DNA of 64,000 nucleotides, from contig CAWBDS010000012.1 in assembly GCA_963787645.1 (NCBI GenBank), forward strand, positions 124,001 to 188,000, given 5' to 3'. The first letter of the stretch is position 1. Each line of letters begins with the position of its first letter. Origin of the DNA: Palsa-504 sp963787645 (lineage in GTDB: Bacteria > Actinomycetota > Actinomycetes > Streptosporangiales > Streptosporangiaceae). The notes below the pieces were generated by a model. It was not told where the DNA came from and made no database searches. It saw only the letters and a program-made list of their open reading frames with translations. Positions 18,162-26,218 of this stretch are shown one piece after another. The position numbers and the translations under genes are program-made.

Positions 18162-18682
18162 GGGTGCACCTCCCGGGCCAGCGTGTCCAGCCGGGCCGCG
18201 GTGTGGTCCATCCACCGCAGGTCCGCCTCCAGGTGGTAGAGCCCGTGGTCGGCCAGCAGGGTGTCCATCAGGTCGCCGTCCTGTTTGAGGGTGGTGAGCT
18301 CGCGCATGCGCCGCAGATGCGCCGCGCGCTGGGTATCGAGGTAGCGGCCGGCCGGGTGCCCTAGCATCAGCGCCAGCACGACCTTGGCGAACAGCACGGT
18401 CTGCAGGTGCGGCTCGGGCGGGGCAGGCTCGGACAGCCACTGCCCGACCTCGGCGGTGCCTGCCTCGGTGATGGCATAGCGCTTGCGGTCCGGTCCCTCG
18501 CCGGGCTCGGCTGGTCCGGCGATCGCCTTGCCGTCGCGGGCCAGCCGGGACAAGGTCGCGTAGACCTGGCCGTAGGGCAGCGGCTTGCCGCGGCCGAACC
18601 AGGTGTCGTAATCCCGCTTGAGGTCGTAGCCGTGACTCGGCTCCCGCTCCAGCAGGCCAAGCAGGGTCAGCGGAACACTCAT
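18158..18682 (-). CDS. PadR family transcriptional regulator
   Basis: 174 aa from ATG 18682. The N-terminal winged helix begins VPLTLLGLLEREPSHGYDLKRDYDTWFG and continues YGQVYATLSRLARDGKA and RKRYAITEAG; the C-terminal part is the helical dimerisation region (PadR C-terminal domain). PadR proteins repress neighbouring transporter genes and are released by the transported compound. It is first in the PadR-ATPase-permease operon, with GTGA overlaps at both following junctions. Confidence 0.9.
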   Translation of the reverse strand: MSVPLTLLGLLEREPSHGYDLKRDYDTWFGRGKPLPYGQVYATLSRLARDGKAIAGPAEPGEGPDRKRYAITEAGTAEVGQWLSEPAPPEPHLQTVLFAKVVLALMLGHPAGRYLDTQRAAHLRRMRELTTLKQDGDLMDTLLADHGLYHLEADLRWMDHTAARLDTLAREVHP

Positions 18683-18689
18683 ACCCGAG

Positions 18690-18713
18690 AGAATACACTC
18701 AGCGTATACACGT
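18690..18713 (-). promoter_or_regulatory. Candidate PadR operator and promoter
   Basis: Two ATACAC motifs in direct orientation (about 18693 and 18706), the second within GTATACAC, lie immediately upstream of the padR start. Short ATAC/GTAT-rich sites are usual PadR targets, so autoregulation is likely. Confidence 0.45.
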
Positions 18714-18768
18714 GGCAAATAGAAGGCGTCGGCCGGCACCGCGGCAGGCGGTCCAGCCCGCAGAGCTT

Positions 18769-18866
18769 CCGATCTCCCGAAGGCGTTTTCCGGGACTGGC
18801 CCGGTGATACCGAAGTGATGCTCGCCCTCAAGCCGCAATCATGGTGGACTGCTACCCCGGTCTGAG
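18769..18866 (+). pseudogene. Remnant of a second methyltransferase copy (last ~31 codons)
   Basis: The + strand frame here reads SFRSPEGVFRDWPGDTEVM and ends WWTATPV then TGA at 18863-18865, almost the same as the C-terminus of the methyltransferase at 13107-13955. The rest of that gene is absent. The remnant lies between padR and lacZ and overlaps the 3' end of lacZ, whose last ~9 codons are encoded by it on the opposite strand. Confidence 0.7.
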
Positions 18867-21784
18867 CGAGGTAGCGGTCCACGATCCTGTGCTCGGCCCA
18901 GCCCTACGGTGAAGCTGGCCGGTACGGCGGCCAGCGTGTGCCAGGCCGGTACCGGCGGCCCGCATGACGCGCTGCCCAGCCCGTGGTGCTCCGCGTCCAG
19001 ATGCAGGTGGATCCGTCCGTCCGGCCGCAGGTCGCACGTATGCCGGGCCGCATCCAGCGCCGCCGTGCTCCACGGCCGCGCCGTCACGTCCACCACCGGA
19101 GTCCCGAAGATGCTCAGCACGGCGCCGTCCGCCCTGGTCAGCCGCGCCCAGCGCACCGCCCGCCGGTTGCCGTTCTCCTGCGGCCGCACGTAGGGGGTCT
19201 GCAGTTCAGCCAGCGTGCGCCGGTAGCGTCCCACCCGTACCGCGCTCTGGCTGTCCCGGTACGCCTCACCCGGCCCGAGCCCGAACCATTCAAGCTCCCC
19301 GTCGACCCCCGCCACGCTCAACGACACCCCGAGCCGGGGCAGCGGCACGTCCCAGCCGCCGGACGGCGTCACCGATACCGTCAGCCAGATCCGCTCCGCC
19401 TCCGCGTGCCACCGGTAAATCGCGTCCAGCCCTAGCGACGTCCCCGCCGCCCCCACGCGCGTCCGCACCGTCAGGCCCGCGCCGTCAGGCTCGACGCCGA
19501 GCACCTTGTGCCGCATCCGGTCCAGCCCGGCCCGCCGCCACGCCTTCACCAGCGGCCGGTCGTTGTCGATCGGCGCCCGCCAGACGTCCAGCCGCGGACC
19601 ATCCACCTCCAGCTGGCCCAGCCCGATGAGTTCCCCGGTCCCGCCATCAAACCGCGCCGCCCCCAGCACGATCACATCCCCGTCAACGATCGCCCCGTTC
19701 CCCGCCACCCAGAGCCCGCCAGCCGCCTCGTGGGTCCCAGAGTCATCGACTCGTTCCTGCGCCCAAGCCACCTCATGTCCCGCCGCCGCCCACGACTCCG
19801 CCCCATCCAGTACCGCGCTGACCGTAAGCCAGACCTCCCCGCCCACCGCCCTGGCTTGGTCGGCCAGTCTCGTCAGCTCGCCCGGCCACTCGACGCTCCC
19901 GGCCTGTCCGGCCCGGACAACCGGAACGGCCAGCTCACCGCGGCCGAGCAACGCCCCGTCCTGCTCGAGCCGCCACGCCCAGCGCAGGTAGCCGGTGTCA
20001 CGGGTATGGTGCAGGTTGCGGACCCCGATCGTCTGGGTCCGGGCGTCCACGCCGATCCGGACCGGTTCGACCACCTTCTTGAACTCACTTAGCCCCGGCG
20101 ACGGCGTCCGGTCCGGAAACATCAGCCCGTCGATGACGAAGTTCCCGTCGTGCACCTCCTCGCCGAAGTCGCCGCCGTACGCGTAGTACGGCGTCCCGTC
20201 CGCGGCGGTCCGCACGATGCCATGGTCGATCCACTCCCAGACGAACCCTCCGGCCAGCCGCGGATGCGCCTCGAACAGCTCCTGGTAGTCCGCCAGCCCG
20301 CCCGGTCCGTTGCCCATCGCGTGCGCGTACTCGCACAGCACGAACGGCAGCCCGCGGCGGTGCGCGTCGCTGGCCGGATCGGCCGTTGCTGGCTCCTGCC
20401 CATGCCCGATAACGGCCACCTCCGCCAGCGGAACGTACATTCGCGAGTACACGTCGGCGTAGGAGCAATTCTCGTGGTCGCCCTCGTAGTGGATCAGTCG
20501 GCTGCCGTCCCGGTCGCGGATCCAGGCCGCCATGGCGGCCAGGTTCGCGCCGGTCCCGGCCTCGTTGCCCAGCGACCACATGATGACGCTGGGATGGTTC
20601 TTGTCCCGCTCCACCGTCCGCGCCACCCGGTCCAGATACGCCTCCCGCCAGGCCGGGTCGTCGCTGGGGTTGCCCCGCCAGCCGCCGGACGCGAACCCGT
20701 GGGTCTCCAGATCGCATTCATCGATCACCCACAGCCCGTAGCGGTCGCACAGGTCCAGGAAGCGCGGGTCGGGCGGGTAGTGGCTGGTCCGCACCGCGTT
20801 GATGTTATGCCGCTTCATGGCCAGCACGTCGGCCAGCATGGTCTCGGCGCTCAGCGCCCGGCCGGTGCGCGGGTCCCACTCGTGCCGGTTGACCCCGCGC
20901 AGCAGGACCGGCACGCCGTTGACGGTGAGCACCCCATCCGCCACCGAGACCCGCCGGAACCCGATGTTCACCGCGATCCGCTCGTCACCGGCCACGATCT
21001 CGCCGGCGTAGAGCCGCGGCCGTTCATCCGACCACGGCTGCACGCCCCCAAAAACAAACGGCCCGGCCGGGTCGGCGTCGGCCAGGCCCAGTTCGGGCAC
21101 GCTGAGCCGGGCCGGGCCGGTGGTCTGCACGGCTAGCGTGCCCTGTCCGCTGCCCGGGTCGAAGTCGGCGTGCACGAAGAAGTCCTCCAGCCCGCGCGCC
21201 GCGATCCGCACCGAGCGGAAGATGCCCGACAGCCACCACATGTCCTGGTCCTCCAGGTAGCTGCCCGCTGACCACTGGTGCACCCGGATGGCCAGCACGT
21301 TCGGGCCGTGGCGCAGCGTCCCGGACACGTCGAACTCGGTCGCCAGCCGGCTGCCCTTCCCGTCGCCGAGCCGCGCCCCGTTGAGCCACACCGCGAAACA
21401 GGAGTCCACTCCGTCGAACCGCAGCACCGCACGCGCCAGCGGGAAGCCGTCCGGCACGGTAAAGGCACGCCGGTATTCCCCGGTCGGGTTGGCGTCCGGG
21501 ACCCGCGGCGGATCCACCGGAAACGGGTAGGTCACGTTGGTGTACGCGGGCGCACCGTATCCGGCCAGTTGCCAGCACGATGGCACGTCTAGTTCGGCCC
21601 ATCCGGAGTCGTCGAACTCCGGGCGCTCGAACCCAGTACTAACCAAAGACAAGCCGGCTGCCAGCCGGAAGCACCACCGGCCGTTCAGGTCAATATGGGG
21701 TAGGTCCGATGCGAACCAGGCCCGCGGCCGTAGCCGGCCCGAGCCCGGGCTCCGGTCCTCGACGTAGGCAAATTCCGCCGGCAC
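18839..21784 (-). CDS. lacZ: Beta-galactosidase, glycoside hydrolase family 2
   Basis: 981 aa, close to the E. coli LacZ length. The sugar-binding jelly-roll occupies about 30-200, an immunoglobulin-like domain about 200-290, the TIM barrel about 290-590 and the C-terminal beta-sandwich (Bgal small-chain-like, DVWRAPIDNDR) about 700-960. The acid/base is Glu408 in WSLGNEAG and the nucleophile is Glu485 in VLCEYAHAMGN. Other conserved signs are LLRGVNRHEWDP, HYPPDPRFLDLCDRYGLWV and FVWEWIDHG. It hydrolyses terminal beta-galactosides, probably in the cytoplasm since no signal peptide is visible. It stands alone; the gap to the next divergent gene is only 33 bases. Confidence 0.92.
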   Translation of the reverse strand: MPAEFAYVEDRSPGSGRLRPRAWFASDLPHIDLNGRWCFRLAAGLSLVSTGFERPEFDDSGWAELDVPSCWQLAGYGAPAYTNVTYPFPVDPPRVPDANPTGEYRRAFTVPDGFPLARAVLRFDGVDSCFAVWLNGARLGDGKGSRLATEFDVSGTLRHGPNVLAIRVHQWSAGSYLEDQDMWWLSGIFRSVRIAARGLEDFFVHADFDPGSGQGTLAVQTTGPARLSVPELGLADADPAGPFVFGGVQPWSDERPRLYAGEIVAGDERIAVNIGFRRVSVADGVLTVNGVPVLLRGVNRHEWDPRTGRALSAETMLADVLAMKRHNINAVRTSHYPPDPRFLDLCDRYGLWVIDECDLETHGFASGGWRGNPSDDPAWREAYLDRVARTVERDKNHPSVIMWSLGNEAGTGANLAAMAAWIRDRDGSRLIHYEGDHENCSYADVYSRMYVPLAEVAVIGHGQEPATADPASDAHRRGLPFVLCEYAHAMGNGPGGLADYQELFEAHPRLAGGFVWEWIDHGIVRTAADGTPYYAYGGDFGEEVHDGNFVIDGLMFPDRTPSPGLSEFKKVVEPVRIGVDARTQTIGVRNLHHTRDTGYLRWAWRLEQDGALLGRGELAVPVVRAGQAGSVEWPGELTRLADQARAVGGEVWLTVSAVLDGAESWAAAGHEVAWAQERVDDSGTHEAAGGLWVAGNGAIVDGDVIVLGAARFDGGTGELIGLGQLEVDGPRLDVWRAPIDNDRPLVKAWRRAGLDRMRHKVLGVEPDGAGLTVRTRVGAAGTSLGLDAIYRWHAEAERIWLTVSVTPSGGWDVPLPRLGVSLSVAGVDGELEWFGLGPGEAYRDSQSAVRVGRYRRTLAELQTPYVRPQENGNRRAVRWARLTRADGAVLSIFGTPVVDVTARPWSTAALDAARHTCDLRPDGRIHLHLDAEHHGLGSASCGPPVPAWHTLAAVPASFTVGLGRAQDRGPLPRSDRGSSPP

Positions 21785-21817
21785 CAGCCGATTCTAAGCA
21801 GTCGCATACTTGAGCAG

Positions 21818-22463
21818 GTGACCGAGCAGCATGACGGCGTCCCGCTCAGCGGCGGCCGGATGACCAGCGGCATCGTCCGTTACGGTGACCGGGTGCGGCG
21901 GCCCGCCGGTCCGTGGACCCCGGCTGTGCATGAGTACCTGCGCTACCTGGCCGCGGCCGGGTTCGAGGGCTCGCCGCGGGTGCTGGACGCCGGGGACGGC
22001 TGGGAGGAGCTCAGCTACCTCGACGGGGAGGTGGCCGCCGACCCGCAGTGGGAGCCCGGCCGCGGGAATCGCCTGCCGCCGTATGCCCGGACCGACGCGG
22101 CGCTGGTCGCGGCGGCCCGGCTCATCCGCGGGCTTCGAGCCGGCCCTGACCGGTTACCGCTTCCACCCGCACCCGCCGCTGCCTGGCGAGATCGTCAGCC
22201 ACGGCGACCTCGGCCCGTGGAACACGGTCTACCGTGACGGCCTCCCGGTGGCGTTCATCGACTGGGACGGCGCCCAGCCCGTCGATCCGGTCGCCGACCT
22301 GGCCAGCATCCTTCCCGCTCTGCAGCGCAGCCCGCTGGCCAGCGCCGCACTGGTCAAGTACGCGCCCGTCGACGCCGCCGGCGCGGCGGCCTCCCTGGAG
22401 TACCACGCGGGGGAGCTGCGCTGGATCCACCGCCTCGTACCGGACCTGGCCCGCGCCCTATAG
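21818..22463 (+). pseudogene. Aminoglycoside phosphotransferase-family protein, frameshifted
   Basis: The frame starts at GTG 21818 and reads VHEYLRYLAAAGFEGSPRVLDAG, typical of small APH-family proteins. Near 22135-22142 (CGCGGGCTTCGAG) the homologous sequence moves to another frame, where the kinase loop SHGDLGPWNTVY and the metal site AFIDWDGAQPVDPVADLA follow. Deleting one G gives a single protein of about 214 aa. Both catalytic motifs are otherwise intact. It may phosphorylate a small alcohol or a drug; the substrate cannot be inferred. Confidence 0.75.
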
Positions 22464-22554
22464 CCTGAGCCCCAGGGCCGACCAGCATGCGTCCCCGACC
22501 TGGGCGCCGCCGCCTACTACGACGTCGACATGACCGAACAGTCCTGGTCCGACC

Positions 22555-22800
22555 TTATGCCCTAGGCGTACCCGCGCCGTTATGGCCGAGCAGGTCGCCG
22601 GGCTGGCAGTCGAGTGCCTCGCACAGCCGGGTCAAGGTGCTGAACCGGATCGCCCGGGCGTGGCCGTTCTTCAGGATGGACAGGTTGACCACGCTGACGC
22701 CGACCCGTTCGGACAGCTCGGTCAGGGTCATGCCCCGTGCGGCCAGGAGCTTGTCCAGGTGGATGGTGATGGCGTGGGCGTCCGGGGCGGTGGGCGGCAC
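22555..22800 (-). CDS. XRE/Cro-type HTH regulator (YozG-like)
   Basis: 81 aa from GTG 22800, which shares a base with the stop of the upstream membrane gene (TAGTG). The HTH is LDKLLAARGMTLTELSERVGVSVVNLSILKNGHARAIRFSTLTRLCEALDC with the DLL ending usual for these short Cro-like proteins. Pairs of DUF2975 membrane protein plus short XRE regulator are common in Gram-positives. It probably binds the TAACGA inverted repeats upstream of the pair. Confidence 0.85.
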   Translation of the reverse strand: MPPTAPDAHAITIHLDKLLAARGMTLTELSERVGVSVVNLSILKNGHARAIRFSTLTRLCEALDCQPGDLLGHNGAGTPRA

Positions 22801-23468
22801 TACACCGTCCCCTCGAGGTCGGCGCGCATGACAACGCCGACCCGCATGACCCGGGCGAAGACGATCAGCCCCAGGCCGGTCCAGGCCACCGGCCACGACA
22901 CCGACCAGGCCACGGACCACTGACCCCAGTCGACGGGCCAGGTGACCAGCTGGCCCAGCAGGTTCAGCCGGGCGAACGCTTCGGCCAGCGTGGCCACCAG
23001 CCCGCCGGCCAGCAGCCACCAGCCGACGACCGCCAGCAGCCGGGCGGCCTGGTCGCTGTAGACACCGTCGCGGACGGCGACCCGGGCCAGTCGCATGGCC
23101 AGGTACAGGGCGCCCAGGCGGAACAGGTCGACGGGCAGCACGGCGATCGCGGCCGCCAGCGACTGGCCGAAGGAGGGATGCGCGGCGCACACGCTCGCGC
23201 TGTCCCAGGCGGCGCGCACGCCGAGGGACAGGCCGGACTGGCCGAGGGCGCTGGCCGTATGCGGCAGCAGCGCTTGCGCGGCGCTCAGGCAGATGCCCCT
23301 GAGCGCCGGGCTGGGGCCGCCGATGTGCGCCCCGAATAGCGGCCCCTGGCCAGTCAGGGTGCGCATCACCGTGGTGACGCTGGACAGGACGGCGATCCAG
23401 AACACCCAGGTCATGACGGTGGCCAATGGTTGCAGCCGCTTGCGCGGCTTGAGGGTTGCGGTGGGCAT
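22800..23468 (-). CDS. DUF2975-type integral membrane protein
   Basis: 222 aa from ATG 23468 with GGAG upstream; GTG 23471 is the alternative. About four membrane helices are visible: VMTWVFWIAVLSSVTTVM, LAAAIAVLPVDLFRLGALYLAM, AVVGWWLLAGGLVATLAEAF and WTGLGLIVFARVM. The position before a YozG-like regulator is the usual DUF2975 context. Function unknown; such pairs look like membrane sensor plus regulator. Confidence 0.75.
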   Translation of the reverse strand: MPTATLKPRKRLQPLATVMTWVFWIAVLSSVTTVMRTLTGQGPLFGAHIGGPSPALRGICLSAAQALLPHTASALGQSGLSLGVRAAWDSASVCAAHPSFGQSLAAAIAVLPVDLFRLGALYLAMRLARVAVRDGVYSDQAARLLAVVGWWLLAGGLVATLAEAFARLNLLGQLVTWPVDWGQWSVAWSVSWPVAWTGLGLIVFARVMRVGVVMRADLEGTV

Positions 23469-23489
23469 CACGAGCTCCGGCTTATCGAC

Positions 23490-23529
23490 TATCGTTAATA
23501 ACGAGAATCGTAAGTAACGATAATCGTTA
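23490..23529. promoter_or_regulatory. Operator-like inverted repeats TATCGTTA/TAACGATA
   Basis: Two palindromic sites, TATCGTTAATAACGA (23490-23504) and TAACGATAATCGTTA (23515-23529), sit between the divergent DUF2975/XRE pair and the RecB-like gene. They are AT-rich in a GC-rich setting and 25 bases apart centre to centre, a strong operator signature for the XRE protein. Confidence 0.6.
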
Positions 23530-23563
23530 TGTCAACCGGGCCAAAGCGAGTTACTGTGGCGGA

Positions 23564-24751
23564 ATGGCTGTGGTGGTCACCGCCGCGGACCGGGCCTCGT
23601 TCCGGCGATGCCGCCGGCAGTGGGACCTCGGGGCCGCGATGCGCCAGGACCTGGAGCCGTCGCGCCGGATCGCCACGCCGGACCTGGACCGGGCGATACG
23701 GGACGCGCTGGCCGTCTACTACTTCCCCGGCATGTGGGACTGGGACCGCGGCATCCGGCTCCCGCTGGTCAGCCAGGAACTGGAACGGGCTCTGGACCGC
23801 CAGCGCACCAGAACCGGCGCGGAAGACGGCTGGCCGGAAACCCTCGACCAGGGTCAGGCCCTGCTGGCCCGCTACCTCGACTGGGCCCCTGGTACCGACC
23901 GCTTCTCCCCGGTGCTGGTCGAGACCGACTTCGAGGTCAACATCCTCCATCCGCAAGACCCCCAGACGGCCCTGCTCGCCCGCGACGGCGAACCCATCCG
24001 GTACACCGGGCGCATCGACATGATGGCTGTCGACCAGCACGACGCCTACTGGATCGTGCGCCATCGCGTGGTCGACAGGGACTGGCCGGCCACCGATAAC
24101 CTGGTCGCCGACGAGGAAGCTCGCACCGCGTGCTGGGCCTGGGAGCAGTTCTACCTGGGCATGGCCATCACCGGCACCATCTACAACGAACTGCGCCCCG
24201 ACCCCGCCCCCGCCGCGCCCACCCCAGACCCGCTCCCGGCCGGCCCGCTCCCGGCCGGGACGCCGCCGCCGCGCCGCCCCTGGCCCTGGCGGCGATCCCG
24301 CCCCTCAGCCACGCCGCCACGAGTCCGCCAGCACGAGCCCAGCGGCGGCGGCCGCATGATTCCCCAGCACCGCCGCATGTACGCCCAGGCCACCGAGCCG
24401 CGCCGGGTCGAGCCGATCGAGCAGGTCAGCGGCGACGGATTCCGCCGTACCTACCTGCGCCGCACGCCCGCCGAGGTCGCCGAGGGCCGGCGCCTCGGCG
24501 CCGACGTGGCCGAGATGATCAGCGCGGACCTCGAGATCTACCCCGAGCCCGATGACCAGAGCTGCCCGCCCTGCCCGTTCCTCGACCCTTGCCTAGCCAT
24601 GCGGCAGGGCCGCGGCGCCGGACCCATCCTGCAAAGCCATTTCCGCAAGCGCCCGCCCGAAGCCCCGGCCGAGGGCCGCCTCGGCGGCCGCGCCTGGAGC
24701 CAGGGCCGCGGCGCCGCCCCGCCAAAGTTCCCGGGCCACCGGAACAACTGA
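23564..24751 (+). CDS. RecB-like PD-(D/E)XK-family protein with predicted Fe-S cluster
   Basis: 395 aa from ATG 23564. The N-terminus has SFRRCRRQWDLG (Cys16) and the C-terminus CPPCPFLDPC (Cys334, Cys337, Cys343), i.e. one distant Cys plus C-x2-C-x5-C, the iron-sulfur staple of AddB/Cas4-type nucleases. LVETDFEVN and YTGRIDMMAVD (Asp152) match the first acidic positions of the nuclease core. The next strand reads WIVRHRVV where an active enzyme should have D/E-x-K, so cleavage activity may be lost. A proline/arginine-rich insert lies at about 210-260. DNA-binding or repair role inferred from fold only. Confidence 0.6.
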   Translation: MAVVVTAADRASFRRCRRQWDLGAAMRQDLEPSRRIATPDLDRAIRDALAVYYFPGMWDWDRGIRLPLVSQELERALDRQRTRTGAEDGWPETLDQGQALLARYLDWAPGTDRFSPVLVETDFEVNILHPQDPQTALLARDGEPIRYTGRIDMMAVDQHDAYWIVRHRVVDRDWPATDNLVADEEARTACWAWEQFYLGMAITGTIYNELRPDPAPAAPTPDPLPAGPLPAGTPPPRRPWPWRRSRPSATPPRVRQHEPSGGGRMIPQHRRMYAQATEPRRVEPIEQVSGDGFRRTYLRRTPAEVAEGRRLGADVAEMISADLEIYPEPDDQSCPPCPFLDPCLAMRQGRGAGPILQSHFRKRPPEAPAEGRLGGRAWSQGRGAAPPKFPGHRNN

Positions 24752-24823
24752 CCCGCGGGGCCGAAGAAAAGGCCGTGCGGCAGGATAGGTTCCCGAAGCC
24801 AACCGGGAAGGCGGACACAGGGC

Positions 24824-26218
24824 ATGAGCACTGACCAAGCGGACGGAACCAACCACGTCGACGCGCTGGTGATCTTCGGCGCCACCGGCGACCTGGCCAA
24901 ACTCGAAACCTTCCCCGCCCTGGTCGGGCTGGTCGAACGGGGCGTGCTGGACGTCCCGGTGATTGGCGTGGCCAAGAGCGGCTGGGGCCTGGACCAGTTC
25001 CGCGACTACGCGACCGCCTCGCTGAAGCTGAACAACATGGACCCGGGCAGCCCGGCCGCGGTCAAGATGCTGCAACTGCTGCGCTACGTGGACGGCGACC
25101 TCGGCGACCCGGCGACTTACCAGGCCATGTCCGACCAGATCGGGCCAAACGCCCAGAAGGCCCTGTTCTACCTCGAGGTGCCGCAGGGGCTGTTCGGCCG
25201 CATCGCCCAGGGCATCTCCGGGGCCGGGCGGGCCAAGGGCGGCCGGATCATGGTCGAGAAGCCGTTCGGCAACGACCTGGCCAGCGCCCAGCAGCTGAAC
25301 GCCACCCTGCAGGGCTTCTTCCCCGAGGACGCGATCTACCGGGTGGATCACTGGCTGGGTCTGGAACCGGTGGACAGCCTGATGTTCGTCCGGTTCGCCA
25401 ACTCGGTCATCGAGCCGCTGCTGAACCGGACTTACGTGCAGAGCATCCAGATCACCATGGCGGAGGCGTTCGACGTCGCCGACCGGGGCAGCTTCTACGA
25501 CAAGACCGGCGCGATCAAGGACGTGATCCAGAACCACCTGCTCCAGGTCCTGGCCACCGTGCTGGCCGAGCCGCCGGACGGCACCGGCCTGGACTCCTGG
25601 CGGGCGTCCAAGGCCGATCTCCTCGGGGCCCTGCGCCCGCTGACCCCGGAACTCACCGTCAAGGGCCAGTATCAGGGCTACCTCGATGTCACCGGGGTGG
25701 CGCCCAACTCGAAAACCGAGACCTACGCGGCGATCAGGCTGGCCGCCGACTCCTGGCGCTGGGCGGACGTGCCGATCCTGATCCGCGCGGGCAAGTGCCT
25801 GCCGCTGACCGCGACCGAAGTCACCGTCGCCTTCAAGCGCCCGCCCCACGACGTCTTCGGCCTAGGCGGCCACCTCGTCCAGAACACCCTGCGCTTCCGG
25901 GTCAACCCGGACAACCGGGTCACCTTGTCCCTGGTCGGCAAGCAGCCGGGCGTCGGCTGGCAGCCCGCCGCCGAGGACCTGAAGTTCGCTGAGACCGCGG
26001 CCGACGACTTGCGCCCGTACGACCGGCTCATCGGCGCCGCGCTCGCCGGGCAGCGCTGGCTGTTCGCCTCGGAGGATACGGTCGAAGCGGCCTGGCGGGT
26101 GGTCGACCCGGTGCTCGGCGACACCGGTCCGGTACCCAGCTACCAGAAGGGCAGCTGGGGCCCGGATCAGGCCGCCAGCCTGCTACCCGACGGCGAAAGC
26201 TGGTACGACCCGCAATAA
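24824..26218 (+). CDS. zwf: Glucose-6-phosphate dehydrogenase-like protein
   Basis: 464 aa, slightly short for Zwf (about 490-510). The NADP fold has IFGATGDLAK (residues 18-26), EKPFGND follows, and the C-terminal domain has MAEAFDVADRGSFYDKTGAIKDVIQNH with the expected catalytic His. The substrate motif, normally RIDHYLGKE, is RVDHWLGLE here (Arg173-Glu181): the phosphate-binding Lys is Leu180 and the Tyr is Trp177. This suggests a changed substrate, perhaps a non-phosphorylated or different sugar. No gnd, opcA or tal gene is nearby; the neighbour is a GH63-like glucosidase on the opposite strand, overlapping by 36 bases. Confidence 0.78.
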   Translation: MSTDQADGTNHVDALVIFGATGDLAKLETFPALVGLVERGVLDVPVIGVAKSGWGLDQFRDYATASLKLNNMDPGSPAAVKMLQLLRYVDGDLGDPATYQAMSDQIGPNAQKALFYLEVPQGLFGRIAQGISGAGRAKGGRIMVEKPFGNDLASAQQLNATLQGFFPEDAIYRVDHWLGLEPVDSLMFVRFANSVIEPLLNRTYVQSIQITMAEAFDVADRGSFYDKTGAIKDVIQNHLLQVLATVLAEPPDGTGLDSWRASKADLLGALRPLTPELTVKGQYQGYLDVTGVAPNSKTETYAAIRLAADSWRWADVPILIRAGKCLPLTATEVTVAFKRPPHDVFGLGGHLVQNTLRFRVNPDNRVTLSLVGKQPGVGWQPAAEDLKFAETAADDLRPYDRLIGAALAGQRWLFASEDTVEAAWRVVDPVLGDTGPVPSYQKGSWGPDQAASLLPDGESWYDPQ

